From Oncomelania hupensis (taxonomy: Eukaryota; Mollusca; Gastropoda; Littorinimorpha; Pomatiopsidae), in assembly GCA_036898135.1 (NCBI GenBank), contig CM072525.1:24770887-24834886 (forward strand): a stretch of 64,000 nt of DNA, read 5' to 3'. Within the stretch, counting starts at the first letter, position 1. Every line of letters starts with the position of its first letter. This document shows positions 1 to 10,041 of the stretch, piece by piece. The notes below the pieces were generated by a model. The model saw only the letters and a program-made list of their open reading frames with translations, did not search any database and was not told where the DNA came from. A program made the position numbers and the translations under genes.

Positions 1-2
1 AG

Positions 3-722
3 TGTGAAAATTACCGCACCATCAGCCTCATCAGCCATCCCAGCAAGGTCCTCCTGAAAATAATACTCAACAGGTTGAAACCCCAAGCTGAACAAATCAT
101 AGCTAAAGAACAAGCAGGATTCAGGGCAGGGCGAAGTACCACTGAAAAGATTTTCAACCTCAGAATAATCTGTGAGAAATACCTACAGCACCAACAACAT
201 CTATATCATGTGTTCATAGACTTCAAGAAGGCGTTTGACCGAGTCTGGCATGCAGCTCTATTGGCAACAATGAAAGTGTACAACATCAGCCCTAAAATTA
301 TTGAAGTCATCAAAAGCCTGTATGACAAGGCTACCAGTGCAGTCCTCCACAACAGCGCCATCGGGAACTGGTTCAGAACAACAATCGGTGTGCGTCAAGG
401 ATGCCTATTCTCTCCAACACTCTTCAACATCTTCCTAGAGCGCATCATGTCAGATGCTCTTGCAGATCATGAAGGCACAGTCAGCATAGGGGGTAGAGCA
501 ATCTCCAATCTTCGTTTTGCGGATGACATTGATGGATTGGCTGGAGAGGAACAAGAACTTGAACAGCTGGTACAGAGGCTTGACACCACCTCCAGAGCTT
601 ATGGAATGGAAATAGGTGCAGAGAAGACCAAAAGGGCTGCTGAGGACAGAGAAAGATGGAGTATGCTGGTTAAACGATCATCTGTGGCGCCCTTACGACC
701 TCCGGGTTACGGGACAGGATAG
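3..722 (+). pseudogene. RTE-like LINE reverse transcriptase, 5'-truncated and internally deleted
   Basis: The reading frame is already open at the window edge and encodes the central palm of a non-LTR retrotransposon reverse transcriptase. Visible motifs, in order: NRLKP, EQAGFRAGRSTTE, the first catalytic-region block FIDFKKAFDRVWH, GVRQGCLFSPTLFN, and the catalytic FADD box in LRFADDIDGLAG. Soon after GAEKTK the frame jumps to RERWSMLVKRSSV, which is the extreme C-terminus of the same protein, as seen in a separate fragment at 4.2 kb. About 250 residues are therefore deleted. The copy ends in a short GGATA repeat tail, typical of RTE-type 3' ends. It is a dead insertion, not a host gene. 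The assignment to the RTE group is by protein motif and tail; the clade is inferred. Confidence 0.85.
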
Positions 723-769
723 GATAGGAACCAGATATACGGTACCCAGCTCGAACGCAGTTGTAATTT

Positions 770-1108
770 TTGGACTATTTAGGACTCATCTTTCACAGAT
801 TTGCAAAAATAGGTTGTTGTTTTTTGTTTAGTTTTTTTTTTTGGGGGGGGGGAGGGGGAGGGGGGAAGTTTTTTTTGGGGGTTGGTTGTATTTTTTGGTT
901 CGTTTTGTTGTTGTGTGGTGGTTATTTTGGATGTTTCTTTTTTTTGGGAGGGGGTGGGTGGGTGGGTGGGTGGGGGGTTGGGGTGGGGTGGAGGAGGGGA
1001 GAAGTGAAGGAGGGGGGAGGTCCGACCCTATACCTTCCCCCCCCCCCCCTTCCAAAAAATCCCTATTTTTGCAAATCTGTGAGAGATCTAAATAGTCCCC
1101 AAATGACA
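770..1108. repeat. Foldback element with G/T-rich core
   Basis: An arm near 771-812 (GGACTATTTAG...CACAGATTTGCAAAAATAGG) recurs in inverted orientation near 1062-1101, so the stretch can fold back on itself. Between the arms lies a strand-biased G/T-rich block with many runs of four or more G, then a C-run. The same arm sequence occurs again near 57.63 kb next to another G-rich block, so this is a dispersed repeat. The open frames here are low-complexity artefacts. Confidence 0.6.
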
Positions 1109-1109
1109 T

Positions 1110-1460
1110 CTTTAAAAAAAAATGTCCGTCCCTCCGTCTGTCCGACGTTTGGCTGTGCAAAACTTGCAAGTATATAAATATTTCAGACCATCTTTCAACC
1201 ATCATGACCAAACTTGGTAAGATGGTGTATACCCATGAGATCTCATAAATGATCAGTGAATGAATGACTTCATTTCAAGGTCAAGGTCACCAAAAGTTGG
1301 CCAAAAAAATAAAAAAATTGTCAATTTTTTATTCTAGCTTATTAATATTGGACTTATGGTTCTTTGATACACGATAAATATCAAAGAGACATACGTACAT
1401 ATTATACAAATTTGGTCAACCTCACTCCAAGGTCAAGGTCACTGGACCTGTTCAAAGTGG
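1110..1460 (+). repeat. Dispersed repeat with GTCAAGGTCA motifs
   Basis: The repeat contains GACCAAACTTGGTAAGATGG, CCCATGAGATCTCATAAATG and two CAAGGTCAAGGTCAC motifs (near 1277 and 1431). The same blocks appear in reverse orientation at 57.3-57.6 kb. No coding potential is visible. The AAGGTCA units match the half-site core bound by monomeric nuclear receptors (ERR/SF-1 type), but function here is only a possibility. Confidence 0.6.
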
Positions 1461-2515
1461 GTTATTTGCTAAACAATGCATTATTTGCGTAAACAATTCA
1501 TTGTTTAAGGATTGCAATTTCATTATTTATTTATTATTTAGGGGATCCTAGGATTAAAAACTTGGTTTTTATAATATGACTGCTTTCTACCATTAAATGC
1601 AAGGTCTTTCCAAAGATTGTGCATCCAACATTTATGTTAATTATTTATTTTTCAAAATAAATCACTCCACAAATTCGCAGATAAATTGTCGCAGATAAAA
1701 CATCTGTAACGTCCCGAACACAAACGAAAGCTCAAGGTCAGATTTGTGCGGGAATGATCAGTGTCTTCAGTATCTCCATCAGAAGAAAACAAAATGAAAT
1801 ATTCTTTCTTTTTGTATTTATTTACTCCCAAATACAGAGATATGTGTATAAGAGGTGGCAATAGTAGGAGTATTGAATTGTTGAAAAACTGAAATCAACT
1901 CTTTGCTATTGTTTTCACAAGATCACCGTTAACTTGCGAGTTCTCCATGTTTATTTTCTCTAAGACAATCCCGCCAATGCAGAAAAAAATGATGGATCCT
2001 TCTTTTCCGCAGCCATTACTGTTGCAGTTTCCTATATTAATATTGTTGCGAACATATAAAAAATAAGAGTTAAATAAATTAGTTGCCACACTTTAAATCG
2101 CAACACAGAATAAAATAACAATTCTCACTACACACAATCTTACAGTAACACGCCTGGTTTCTGTGATAAATAAAGAAAATTTCAGTCCCTAAACAATAAA
2201 TTGTTTACTTTAAATATGCCTTATTTAGAAACATGTTCTAAATAATACATTATTTAGCAAATTCTGATAAATAATGCATTGTACAGGTAAACAAATCATC
2301 ATTTATAAACATTTTAAAATAATACATTATTTAACACAATGTGCTAAATAATGCATTATATAAGTAAATAATTCCCCCTTTTTTTTAGTAACACCTTATT
2401 TCCTTATATCATAAATGTATTTACCTAACAATTTATTATTTAGGTAAATAACAACCAATATGTTGTTTAGGTAAATAAGTTATTTACCAACAACATAAGT
2501 ATTATTTCGAGAAAT
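1457..2515. repeat. AT-rich region with many near-palindromic ATTATTTA/TAAATAAT motifs
   Basis: Clusters near 1462-1505 and 2185-2500 contain repeated near-palindromes built on TAAATAATRCATTATTTA and AGGTAAATAA. The middle (about 1550-2180) has no such motifs. The layout, with motif clusters at both ends, could mark subterminal repeats of a transposable element, but no clean termini or target duplication were found. No gene is supported; short open frames here look random. Confidence 0.45.
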
Positions 2516-3180
2516 CTTACATTGTAAACAAATGACCATTCAAAAAACATGCTACTAAATAAAAATTATGTAGCTGAAAGTGGTAAAAAATATTTTATTG
2601 ATAGAATTCCATACTTGTTTCTGATTACATGTGCTAAATGCCAAAAACAAAATGGCGGTATCGATTTTTTTATGGCAGATACTGCCCCTCCCACCAGAAT
2701 AACGAAATCTGGCACAAACAGTAACGAAGCTCCACACATTGTATAAAGCACGCACAGGCTTAACAGGTCATCGTCTGTTTTCCAGCAAAACGGATTAATT
2801 ACTCATAAACACGCCTTCCAGCAAGGTGAGATGATACACGCAGATAAACAATCACAAAAACCTTTCAAAGAGAACTAATTGTCTGTAGAGTTAACCAAGC
2901 ATAGCTAAGTGACAGGCACTGTTCAACACCATGAACCAATAATGTGCAATACGTCTTTATTTGAAACTGTTGCCTGCGCTTCGACAAAATGACTGTTTCT
3001 TTATAGTGCAGAAAAGGAAACCTGCGCGTTACATAGACAGAAAGCCAATTCGTAATGGTATGTGATTTTGAACTTTGCTGTAGAACAAATTGGACATGAG
3101 AGGCAGGTAACTAACCTAATGTTCCTATAAAGTTCTCAGGTCAAAATCCTTTCAGTGGATCTTGATATATTTGGTATCCA
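2516..3180. other. Stretch without recognisable gene
   Basis: Nothing coding, RNA-like or clearly repetitive is recognised, apart from a phrase near 3140-3180 (GGTCAAAATC...) that resembles one near 19.21 kb and so may be old repeat. Confidence 0.4.
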
Positions 3181-3259
3181 ACGGACTGACAAACCAGCGA
3201 CCAACATTTGGCTCGTTCAGGTTTTTTACTATTTCAAAGTATTTCCAGGTAAGTCTTGA

Positions 3260-3790
3260 AAAGAAGAAGAAGTAGGAGGAAATTTATAGTTTTCTTACTC
3301 AATGTCACCAAGGCACATACATAAATAAGATAATAGAAGACAGCAAAATGTTTGTTCCCAAAAACTGGACAAGAAGATAAAGAAAGCACTAAGAGGAATC
3401 TAATACTAATACACAAATACTCTCTCACACACACAAACACATAATTACTCAAGATGTCAGAATTTTATTGGAATATCAGGACAGCAGTTACAAAACTTAT
3501 GCATTACAAAACGACAAATATTCAAATACGGTGAATGTTATCACAAATGCCATTTGGATGTGTATTTACTCCTTTCAAAACGCATTTTTCCGGCACAAAC
3601 ATACTAAAAGCATTTATGACAGCAAGACATTGTCAAAAGGCTGTCCCATATTTTTCACATTTCGTACAATATCACTGTTCACTGCAATTACTACTCATAT
3701 TTTACCACACAATACATTCTATACCATGATGCACACAATAATTATATACTTTATTTTTGCTAACATATTGTGTCGAATCTTTCTATCATA
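3260..3790. repeat. Dispersed repeat, copy 1 (second copy near 48.2-48.56 kb)
   Basis: Phrases such as TTTATTGGAATATC-GGACAGCAGTTACAAAA, AGCATTTATGACA and TTTTTCACATTTC-TACAAT occur in the same order near 48.34-48.54 kb. The two copies have diverged in sequence and by small indels. No protein or RNA family is recognised. From 3790 to about 4190 nothing further is seen. Confidence 0.6.
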
Positions 3791-4204
3791 ACCCAATGTA
3801 TCTAACACAACCAAACAACTTACAATTTTCATGTCTACAGAAGTGTCTAACAAACCCTTTGTCCTCAGTCATACAAAATTAATGTAAAAATAGCAGTAAT
3901 ACTATAGTGATTAATGTTTTTGTTTGTTTTTTAAATACAAAATCAAACCAGTCATAAAAGTCGCATATTTTGCTAAGCAATTAATGTATCAATTGACAAA
4001 TGGCTAAGAATAATTCCATAATGACGGTCACAGAGTAAAGTTTGAATTCCACTGTTCAATCACTTTAACATATATCTTTAAACACATCATATTCAGCAGC
4101 CATCTCAAGTTAAAAAAACAACAACACAACAGCAGAAAATAAATTATCTAATACTTAGCAGGGATTTTTTTTTTCTACATGGGGACTTTGGAATAATACT
4201 AGGT

Positions 4205-4442
4205 TATTTTATACTGAACTCCGATGGTATGGCCATGTTACCAGATCATCAGGCCTTGCAAAGACTATTCTGCAAGGCACAGTGCAAGGAGGTAGAAGAA
4301 GAGGGAGACCGAAAAAGAGGTGGGAGGACAACATTCGAGAATGGACTGGTTTGACACTGAGCGAAGCCATCAGAGAAAGATGGAGTATGCTGGTTAAACG
4401 ATCATCTGTGGTTCCCCTCGACCTCCGGGTTGATTGATTGAT
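4205..4442 (+). pseudogene. RTE-like LINE 3' end (C-terminus of reverse transcriptase)
   Basis: The frame reads LRWYGHVTRSSGLAKTIL, then an arginine-rich GRRRGRPKKRWEDNI block, REWTGL and RERWSMLVKRSSV. This is the conserved extreme C-terminus of the element at the start of the window, and RERWSMLVKRSSV is shared by both. The copy ends in CTCCGGGT followed by a TTGA/TGAT repeat instead of the GGATA repeat of the first copy. It is a 5'-truncated dead insertion. Confidence 0.8.
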
Positions 4443-4447
4443 TGATT

Positions 4448-4985
4448 TATTGTTGCTTTAGGTCCAGCGGACTCTTCCGAGCCAAATCAGGACCGGACAA
4501 CCCCCGATCTGCATAAAAGATCTGCTGAAACAACCCCAGTGGGAAAATTGAATGCCCTCCACCGGCCAGTCACTTTACAATAAAGACATCCCACGCGGGG
4601 GACGGCTGAGGGTTGACCTCAACTACGCGAACACCCCGGTTACAAAAACAAAATAGAATACAAACATCATTATAAATCATCAACCAAACACATACATATA
4701 AAATGCCTATAGTGCTAAATAGTACATTCATAGGAAGCCCTAGTGACCACCCGGCAGAAAGCGTCCAACACTCCCAAGCTGATCCAACAGACCCCATACA
4801 CAAACAAGGAGTCTTGTCCAGGAAGAGTTTTCAAGAAAAAAGGTAGGTCATTGATCTAGCGAAGAAGAAGATAGTATAGCAGAGTGAAGGACAGAGCAGG
4901 AATAGGAAAGAGTAAATGAGGAAGACAGCGACAGTGGGAATTTAAAGCACTAAATTTCCATAAAGTGGGGATACTATTTATACTG
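4448..4985. repeat. Dispersed ~540-bp repeat, copy 1 (copy 2 at 26270-26820)
   Basis: The block begins GCTTTAGGTCCAGCGGACTC and continues through CAGGACCGGACAACCCCCGA, a shared AAAATAGAATACAAACATCA phrase and GACCACCCGGCAGAAAGCG. It is nearly identical over its whole length to 26270-26820 in the same orientation. Copy 1 starts directly after the LINE tail. It continues to about 5170, where it ends in the same CTCCGGGTTACGGGACAGGA-TAGGATAGG tail as the first LINE copy. This suggests a non-autonomous element that borrows the LINE 3' end. Confidence 0.75.
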
Positions 4986-5179
4986 AAAACCCCCGGCACT
5001 CCAACGGGGGTACTGTTGCCGCAGTGAAGCGTCTTGCCTATAAAGGAAAGACAGGTTTTCAACTGTGGCTTTCACTGTTCCCTTTATAGGTTTGAACAAT
5101 CTACAGTGGCAAGATTGCTCATGACCCCAAGGGGTCTCGACCTCCGGGTTACGGGACAGGATAGGATAGGATATTTCAT

Positions 5180-5660
5180 ACTGGCACCTCCATAAGCACA
5201 CTACAAACGATATGTTTTCAATCCATACAGCAGATAAACTACTTGCAACACAGAACAAATTTGCAATGAAGAAAAACCCAGTTGTGATCAGCCAAGGGAT
5301 TAACAAATTGTATTTACTTCAACTGTGCTTACAGTACTGCACTGGTGCTGAAAGAAATACAGGTACTAAACAAGATTACAAATCATCGTCACAGTACATA
5401 CAGGCAAAAGACAAGATCCTCAAAATGACAGGTGTGCAGGAAGCACCACTATTCCCACACAACATCAAGATATAAAGTAAATTTTTTTAATAACTTAAAA
5501 TTATTTTTTTTAACTTTTATTTATATTTTGGCAATAATAAATATGTGAGAAAATGAGTAATATAAAACAACATTCTTTATTAATTTACTGATCTTGTGGC
5601 ATTTGAATAAAGCCACGACCACCAGTTTTACCAAACTTTCATTTTATTAATTATGTAATA
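5180..5660. repeat. Local duplicated repeat, copy 1 (copy 2 at about 7060-7570)
   Basis: The order of shared phrases matches the stretch at 7.06-7.57 kb: TTTTCAATCCATACAGC, a GAAAAA-tract followed by GTGA-CCAGCC, GTGCAGGAAGCACCAC, and AAAGCCA-GACCA. Similarity is broken by indels. No function is recognised. The CR1-like fragment and SINE at 5.77-7.05 kb lie between the two copies. Confidence 0.5.
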
Positions 5661-5769
5661 AAGCCAACAAAATTATAGCAGTAATTAAAAGGACTTTTAG
5701 TTTATTAGATGAAGATATTTTCTGCAGACTGTACAAGTCAATTTTTAAGTTAGTCATTGTTTACAGGGT

Positions 5770-6340
5770 CAAGCGGACTGCGTATACAAGTCAATGGTTA
5801 GGCCGCATCTCAAGTATGCCAATACAGTATGGTATCCAGTGTTAAAAAGACAGTCTATTGTGATTGAAAGAGTACAGAGGACAGCTACGAAAGCTTAAAG
5901 TACATAGGACTGCACTCATTGTAAGGCCATACAATTAGAGGGGATTTAATACAAGCATAAAAACGAACTGGATGATTTAAAATGGTCTGATTTCTTTGCA
6001 TCGCCTCATTGCAATATTACACGCGTGTCCGAAGAAAAAGTATTTATTCAACATCCCAAATACTACTATAAGGAAGTTAATACTACTATAAGAAATTTTT
6101 CATTTGGTAACAGAGTTGCTACTAACTGGAATAATCTACCAGTTTCACTTAAGAATGCACCAAGCATAAATACAATTAAAAAACCAGTTAGACTAACTTC
6201 CAGTTATAAAAATTATGTGTTATAGATATATGATGAATGAAATGCTTAGGAAAAAACACACCCACCGAGTTATTGCCAAGACAAGTTGAGGAAGGGGCAT
6301 TGAGAAAGGCTTCACGGCCTGTTTAGCCCCCGCACTAACA
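5770..6340 (+). pseudogene. CR1/L2-like LINE reverse transcriptase C-terminus, broken
   Basis: Reading across frame breaks gives SMVRPHLKYANTVWYPV, ERVQRTATKA, RGDLIQA and then FSFGNRVATNWNNLPVSL and SINTIKK. These are the thumb and C-terminal blocks of CR1/jockey-superfamily reverse transcriptases, with stops and frameshifts in between. It is an old 5'-truncated copy. The 3' end (TTCACGGCCTGTTTAGCCCC) resembles the end of another fragment near 56.2 kb. Confidence 0.75.
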
Positions 6341-6356
6341 CTACCACTACGCTTTC

Positions 6357-7052
6357 CTATACAGCGCTTTTCCAGCTCTAAAGATGCTCAAGGCGCTGGC
6401 CTATACAGGATCTAATGCAAGCCCGAGGTTCCCACTTGCAGCACTTGATAAGACAAGAATATTTATTAACCAAGTAAAAACGTTACAAGGATTTTGGTGT
6501 GGCATGGCGACAATGAAATACATCCTTTCTTGCACAGTCACACATGCATTCATCGTTTCATACACTTCATTGGCATACAACATATATACAGCACTAAAAG
6601 ATAGGTAAACACAGTGTTAAACATATATACGCATAGTCTGACGCCCAGATGACTGAGCACAATCCTGGGCGATCAGGGATAAGGGGAGAAGAGACCTAGT
6701 GCTGACTGGGTGCTTTTTAAAGCCAGAACTAGCCTGTCTAGGACAGGAGATTGGGGATCTTTAAAGTGGGACTAGAGTAGAAGACTTCAGTTTATACTCT
6801 CATCGGAAGTTGAAGGAGTATGAATAAACATTGAAGTTTAACATCCACACTCACCATTGGCGATAAGACAGGCAGGACCATCCCAGGGAAGAGGGAATAG
6901 GGACCTAAATCAACACTGAACCACCAGAGCAATCACTGCTATGATGGACAGTTGAAAAATAGCCACTTTTATGTTGCCCCCCACGAGATTTGAACCTGGG
7001 TCACTGGTATGCTGGGTGAACGCTCTACCACTTGAGCTAAGACGGTGGTCGG
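6357..7052 (-). repeat. tRNA-headed SINE, antisense, with adjoining SINE-like segment
   Basis: On the minus strand from about 7050 the sequence has a box A-like TAGCTCAAGTGGTAGAGCG and a box B-like GGTTCAAATC at tRNA spacing. It is followed by a body containing the antisense of GAGAGTATAAACTG, CTTTAAAGATCCCC and TCCTAGACAGG. The same body occurs in the copies at 32.95 kb and 38.5 kb. The clover-leaf is degenerate, so this is a SINE and not a tRNA gene. The segment at 6357-6420 (GCGCTTTTCCAGCTCTAAAG) recurs near 7.58 kb. Confidence 0.7.
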
Positions 7053-7059
7053 CCGAAGG

Positions 7060-7570
7060 AGTAAAAACCCCACACATTATAGAAACACTACAAATCGCAC
7101 GTTTTCAATCCATACTGCATACACAGTACAAACGCACAGTGACTGAAATTAGAAAAAAAAAACGTTTGTGACCAGCCTAGGTAATGGAATTAACACCAAC
7201 AACAACATTTTAAACTGTACTCGCAGAACACCAATGCCCAAATGGGGAAACAAGCACTAAAGAAGGTGGCAAACCATATCTTCACAGTTTATACAGGTGA
7301 AGACAACAACCCCAAAATGAAAAGACAACATGTGCAGGAAGCACCACCAATTTCAACAACAACACATGGATTTTTTTGTTTTAAGTTACAAGTAACTTTT
7401 CTTTTAAACAAAACAAAAAAAAATTTTTTGTTCACAACATTGAGATACACGGAGTAATGTTAAAAAAAATAAAAAAAATAAAAGAATTAGATACTTTTTT
7501 CTTATTTACTTATCTAAGTTCTGGTATTCATACAAAGCCAGGACCATCACAGCACTTCAATTTTATAAAC
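7060..7570. repeat. Local duplicated repeat, copy 2
   Basis: This is the partner of 5180-5660. It contains CACGTTTTCAATCCATACTG, GTGACCAGCC and GTGCAGGAAGCACCACC in the same order. No coding function is seen. Confidence 0.5.
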
Positions 7571-7841
7571 TATGTCAGCATTCTTATAAAGCACTTTTCC
7601 AGCTCTAAAGCTGCTCAAGGCACTGACCAGTAACTCCAAAGCACCCACTATTGTCTGAAACCCAGGCAATTGAGCCCAAGCCAGATGCCTAGACAACTAC
7701 GCACACTCTAGCTTGTGGGTCACTATATCAGACATTCATCGATGTGATGGGGGCATGACAAATGGTACCACAAGTACCACTACCCAGTAAAGCTTTATCC
7801 ATTAATTTTATTATCTGACATGATCCTGTAACACCAACTAA

Positions 7842-7912
7842 AGTCGACAAGGATTCTCAACATACAACAGTCGACAATAATGCTCAACGTATAAGTCGAC
7901 AATGGCGGTAAA
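7842..7912. repeat. Short tandem repeat with three GTCGACAA units
   Basis: AGTCGACAA recurs three times at about 25-30 base spacing, each followed by a CTCAAC-type phrase in the first two units. It is a small minisatellite-like array. Around it (7570-8980) only a SINE-like segment near 7575-7745 is noted; no gene is recognised. Confidence 0.5.
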
Positions 7913-9429
7913 AGAGTTAGCCATCCAAGGCTTTAATTTTCTCATTTATCTCCTTTTCCTAATGTATTCTTATTTTCTCATTTATTTCCATTTCCTAATT
8001 TATTTCTTATCTATTTTTGTTTTCTTTTACATACGTATCTATTATTTTATGTATTACTAGTATTAGTATACTTTTTATTGTTCCTACAGTAGTATAATGG
8101 CTTAATGCTTTCAGGAGTAAAGACAAAATTATTCCATAATGGAACAAATCAAAGCAATACCTACATTTTAGGACAATGACGCTCTAAGAGAATTACAGGA
8201 ATGTCAACTGAATTAAATTAACATTTTCTAAGTACAGCAATGGTTAAGGTCAATAACGTATGAGGTCATGAAAGTATATAACGCATAGTGCAATCAAACA
8301 CACTGAAAACTCAATTTTGGTAGCTGAGACAAACTATAAAGATAATGGGTCACCCATTAACCCAAACAGAACAAAAATCCCACCATACTATTTATCACAC
8401 TCATACTGTTTTAAAGGTCCAATGCTTGTTTGAGCTTGGGTAAAATTAACAAAACAGTTTTATTCAACGTAAACAAACCTTCAAGTTTCATTCAACATGA
8501 ACACACTCTAAAGTTTCAAAACAGACTTAATCGACAACAAAAACTCCATCAACAAGTTTCTGCTGTTTGACTGAATGGCTTCAGAAGCACACCCACAGAG
8601 AAACTTTCTGGCGCAGCGTTTATTATTGTCACTTGGTGGAATAAGCTCTGTATTCAAAACTATTTTTTATAAAACACACCATAAAGAAAACTAGGCTCAC
8701 ATTGGTTCACTCGTGCGAGTCAAAAGTCTCAAATAAAAAGAAAATTGCTCATACACTTATATCTTCTTCAATGTAATCATTTTCACTTCACTCGCAGAAC
8801 GGACGCAACAACCAATGCAACAACAACCTACAAAGAAAAATCAATCACCATCTCAATGAAGACTAAATTTCAATGCACTCAATATATATAAAACCTTGCA
8901 TTGTAGGTGCATATGCTTTCACAAGAGTTGATGCACTATTTAACATACAGGGCTTGTAATGGATCAAGATGAAGAAAGGAAACTTTACTGAAGTGGCAAG
9001 TGTGCGTCTGCTTAAGGGCACGTGATACGACGGCCTTTTATGTTCAGCCTGTTCTTGGTGTTTTGGGATGTTTGTATATACTTTGCACACGGGTGACCAA
9101 TAGTCATTTTTTATTTAGCCCTTTAGAACGCAAAGTTCGCACACATAAAAGGACATTTCCCATGCTGTTGCTCAAAGATGGTGAAATCTACACACACTGT
9201 CATGCTTCCGTCTTTCTATACTTTGCGTAGCTCAAGCGCACAAAGCATTCATGCTGAAGTATACATACGAGTACCTCTACTTTCAAACGTCGTAGTGTGT
9301 AGAAGCAACCCCCCCACCCTCCCTCCCAAAAAAAAGGTGGAAAAACCTATAATATTTTCATTTTAGAATACGCTTGCAACGTTCATCTGGCATTGACTAC
9401 TGTTGTTTCAAAGAGAGTGGGCTTCTAAC

Positions 9430-9516
9430 ATGGAAGGGGATGCTAAAAATGATACTAGTGGACAAAGTGGTGAAGAGGAAAGTGATGAAGATGATGCTCA
9501 ATTCCAGCGCTGCAGG
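9430..9516 (+). other. Possible orphan coding exon, acidic (low confidence)
   Basis: An ATG in the context AACATGG opens a 29-codon acidic frame (MEGDAKNDTSGQSG, then EEESDEDDAQFQRC) that runs directly into GCAG|GTATGAG, a good splice-donor match. No downstream exon that could join it was found before the cyclin T gene on the opposite strand. The acidic start loosely recalls transcription-factor or transposase N-termini. It could be a first exon, a transposon remnant or chance. No function is assigned. Confidence 0.25.
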
Positions 9517-9788
9517 TATGAGCTACAATTAGAGGGAGGTAACACCGTTTTCCACACCAATGAAAATGAATTGTTGCCTTCCTTACACAGCTGGTAGCTT
9601 ATTGTGTGGGAATCTGATGTGCAACTTTGGGGAGGAGGAGGAGAGGGAGTGGGATGAGGGGCTAGAGGAAAGGGGAGTGTTGAAAAACAAAACAAAAAAT
9701 CGGTCAAATCAAAAATCAAACTCTGCTACTGGTTAGTCCATTCTAATTTATGGACCTAAACTTTCAGGTCTTCACTACATTTCTTGTT

Positions 9789-9794
9789 TTTATT
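9789..9794 (-). promoter_or_regulatory. Candidate polyadenylation signal for the cyclin T gene
   Basis: AATAAA on the minus strand, about 250 bases past the cyclin T stop codon. It is the nearest canonical hexamer noticed downstream. Confidence 0.4.
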
Positions 9795-10041
9795 AAATAT
9801 TTAGTAATTAACTCATACAAATTAGCCGGTACTGAACGATATAAGAGGAAGCAACCCTCGCCAGTAGACAATGAGTTAACGAAATCTCTGCCATAATAAT
9901 AACACAAGAGTTTATAATGCAAATGCATCTCACAAGATATAGTGAATCGAGGTGTGGGTTCTCACGCATGCACACAGGCAAACAGACATACGTCCACTGA
10001 ACTTGGAAGAAGTTGAAAAATCATGCCTACGACCAGATTCC

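Noticed and set aside
770..1211. Gly- and Pro-rich open frames on both strands
   Set aside because: They are translations of a low-complexity G/T-rich core with no start context or conservation.
6980..7052. Functional tRNA gene on the minus strand
   Set aside because: The acceptor and anticodon stems do not pair well, and the sequence continues into a SINE body.
9430..9516. First exon of a MAX-like bHLH gene
   Set aside because: The acidic start is only loosely similar, and no bHLH exon is visible anywhere downstream.
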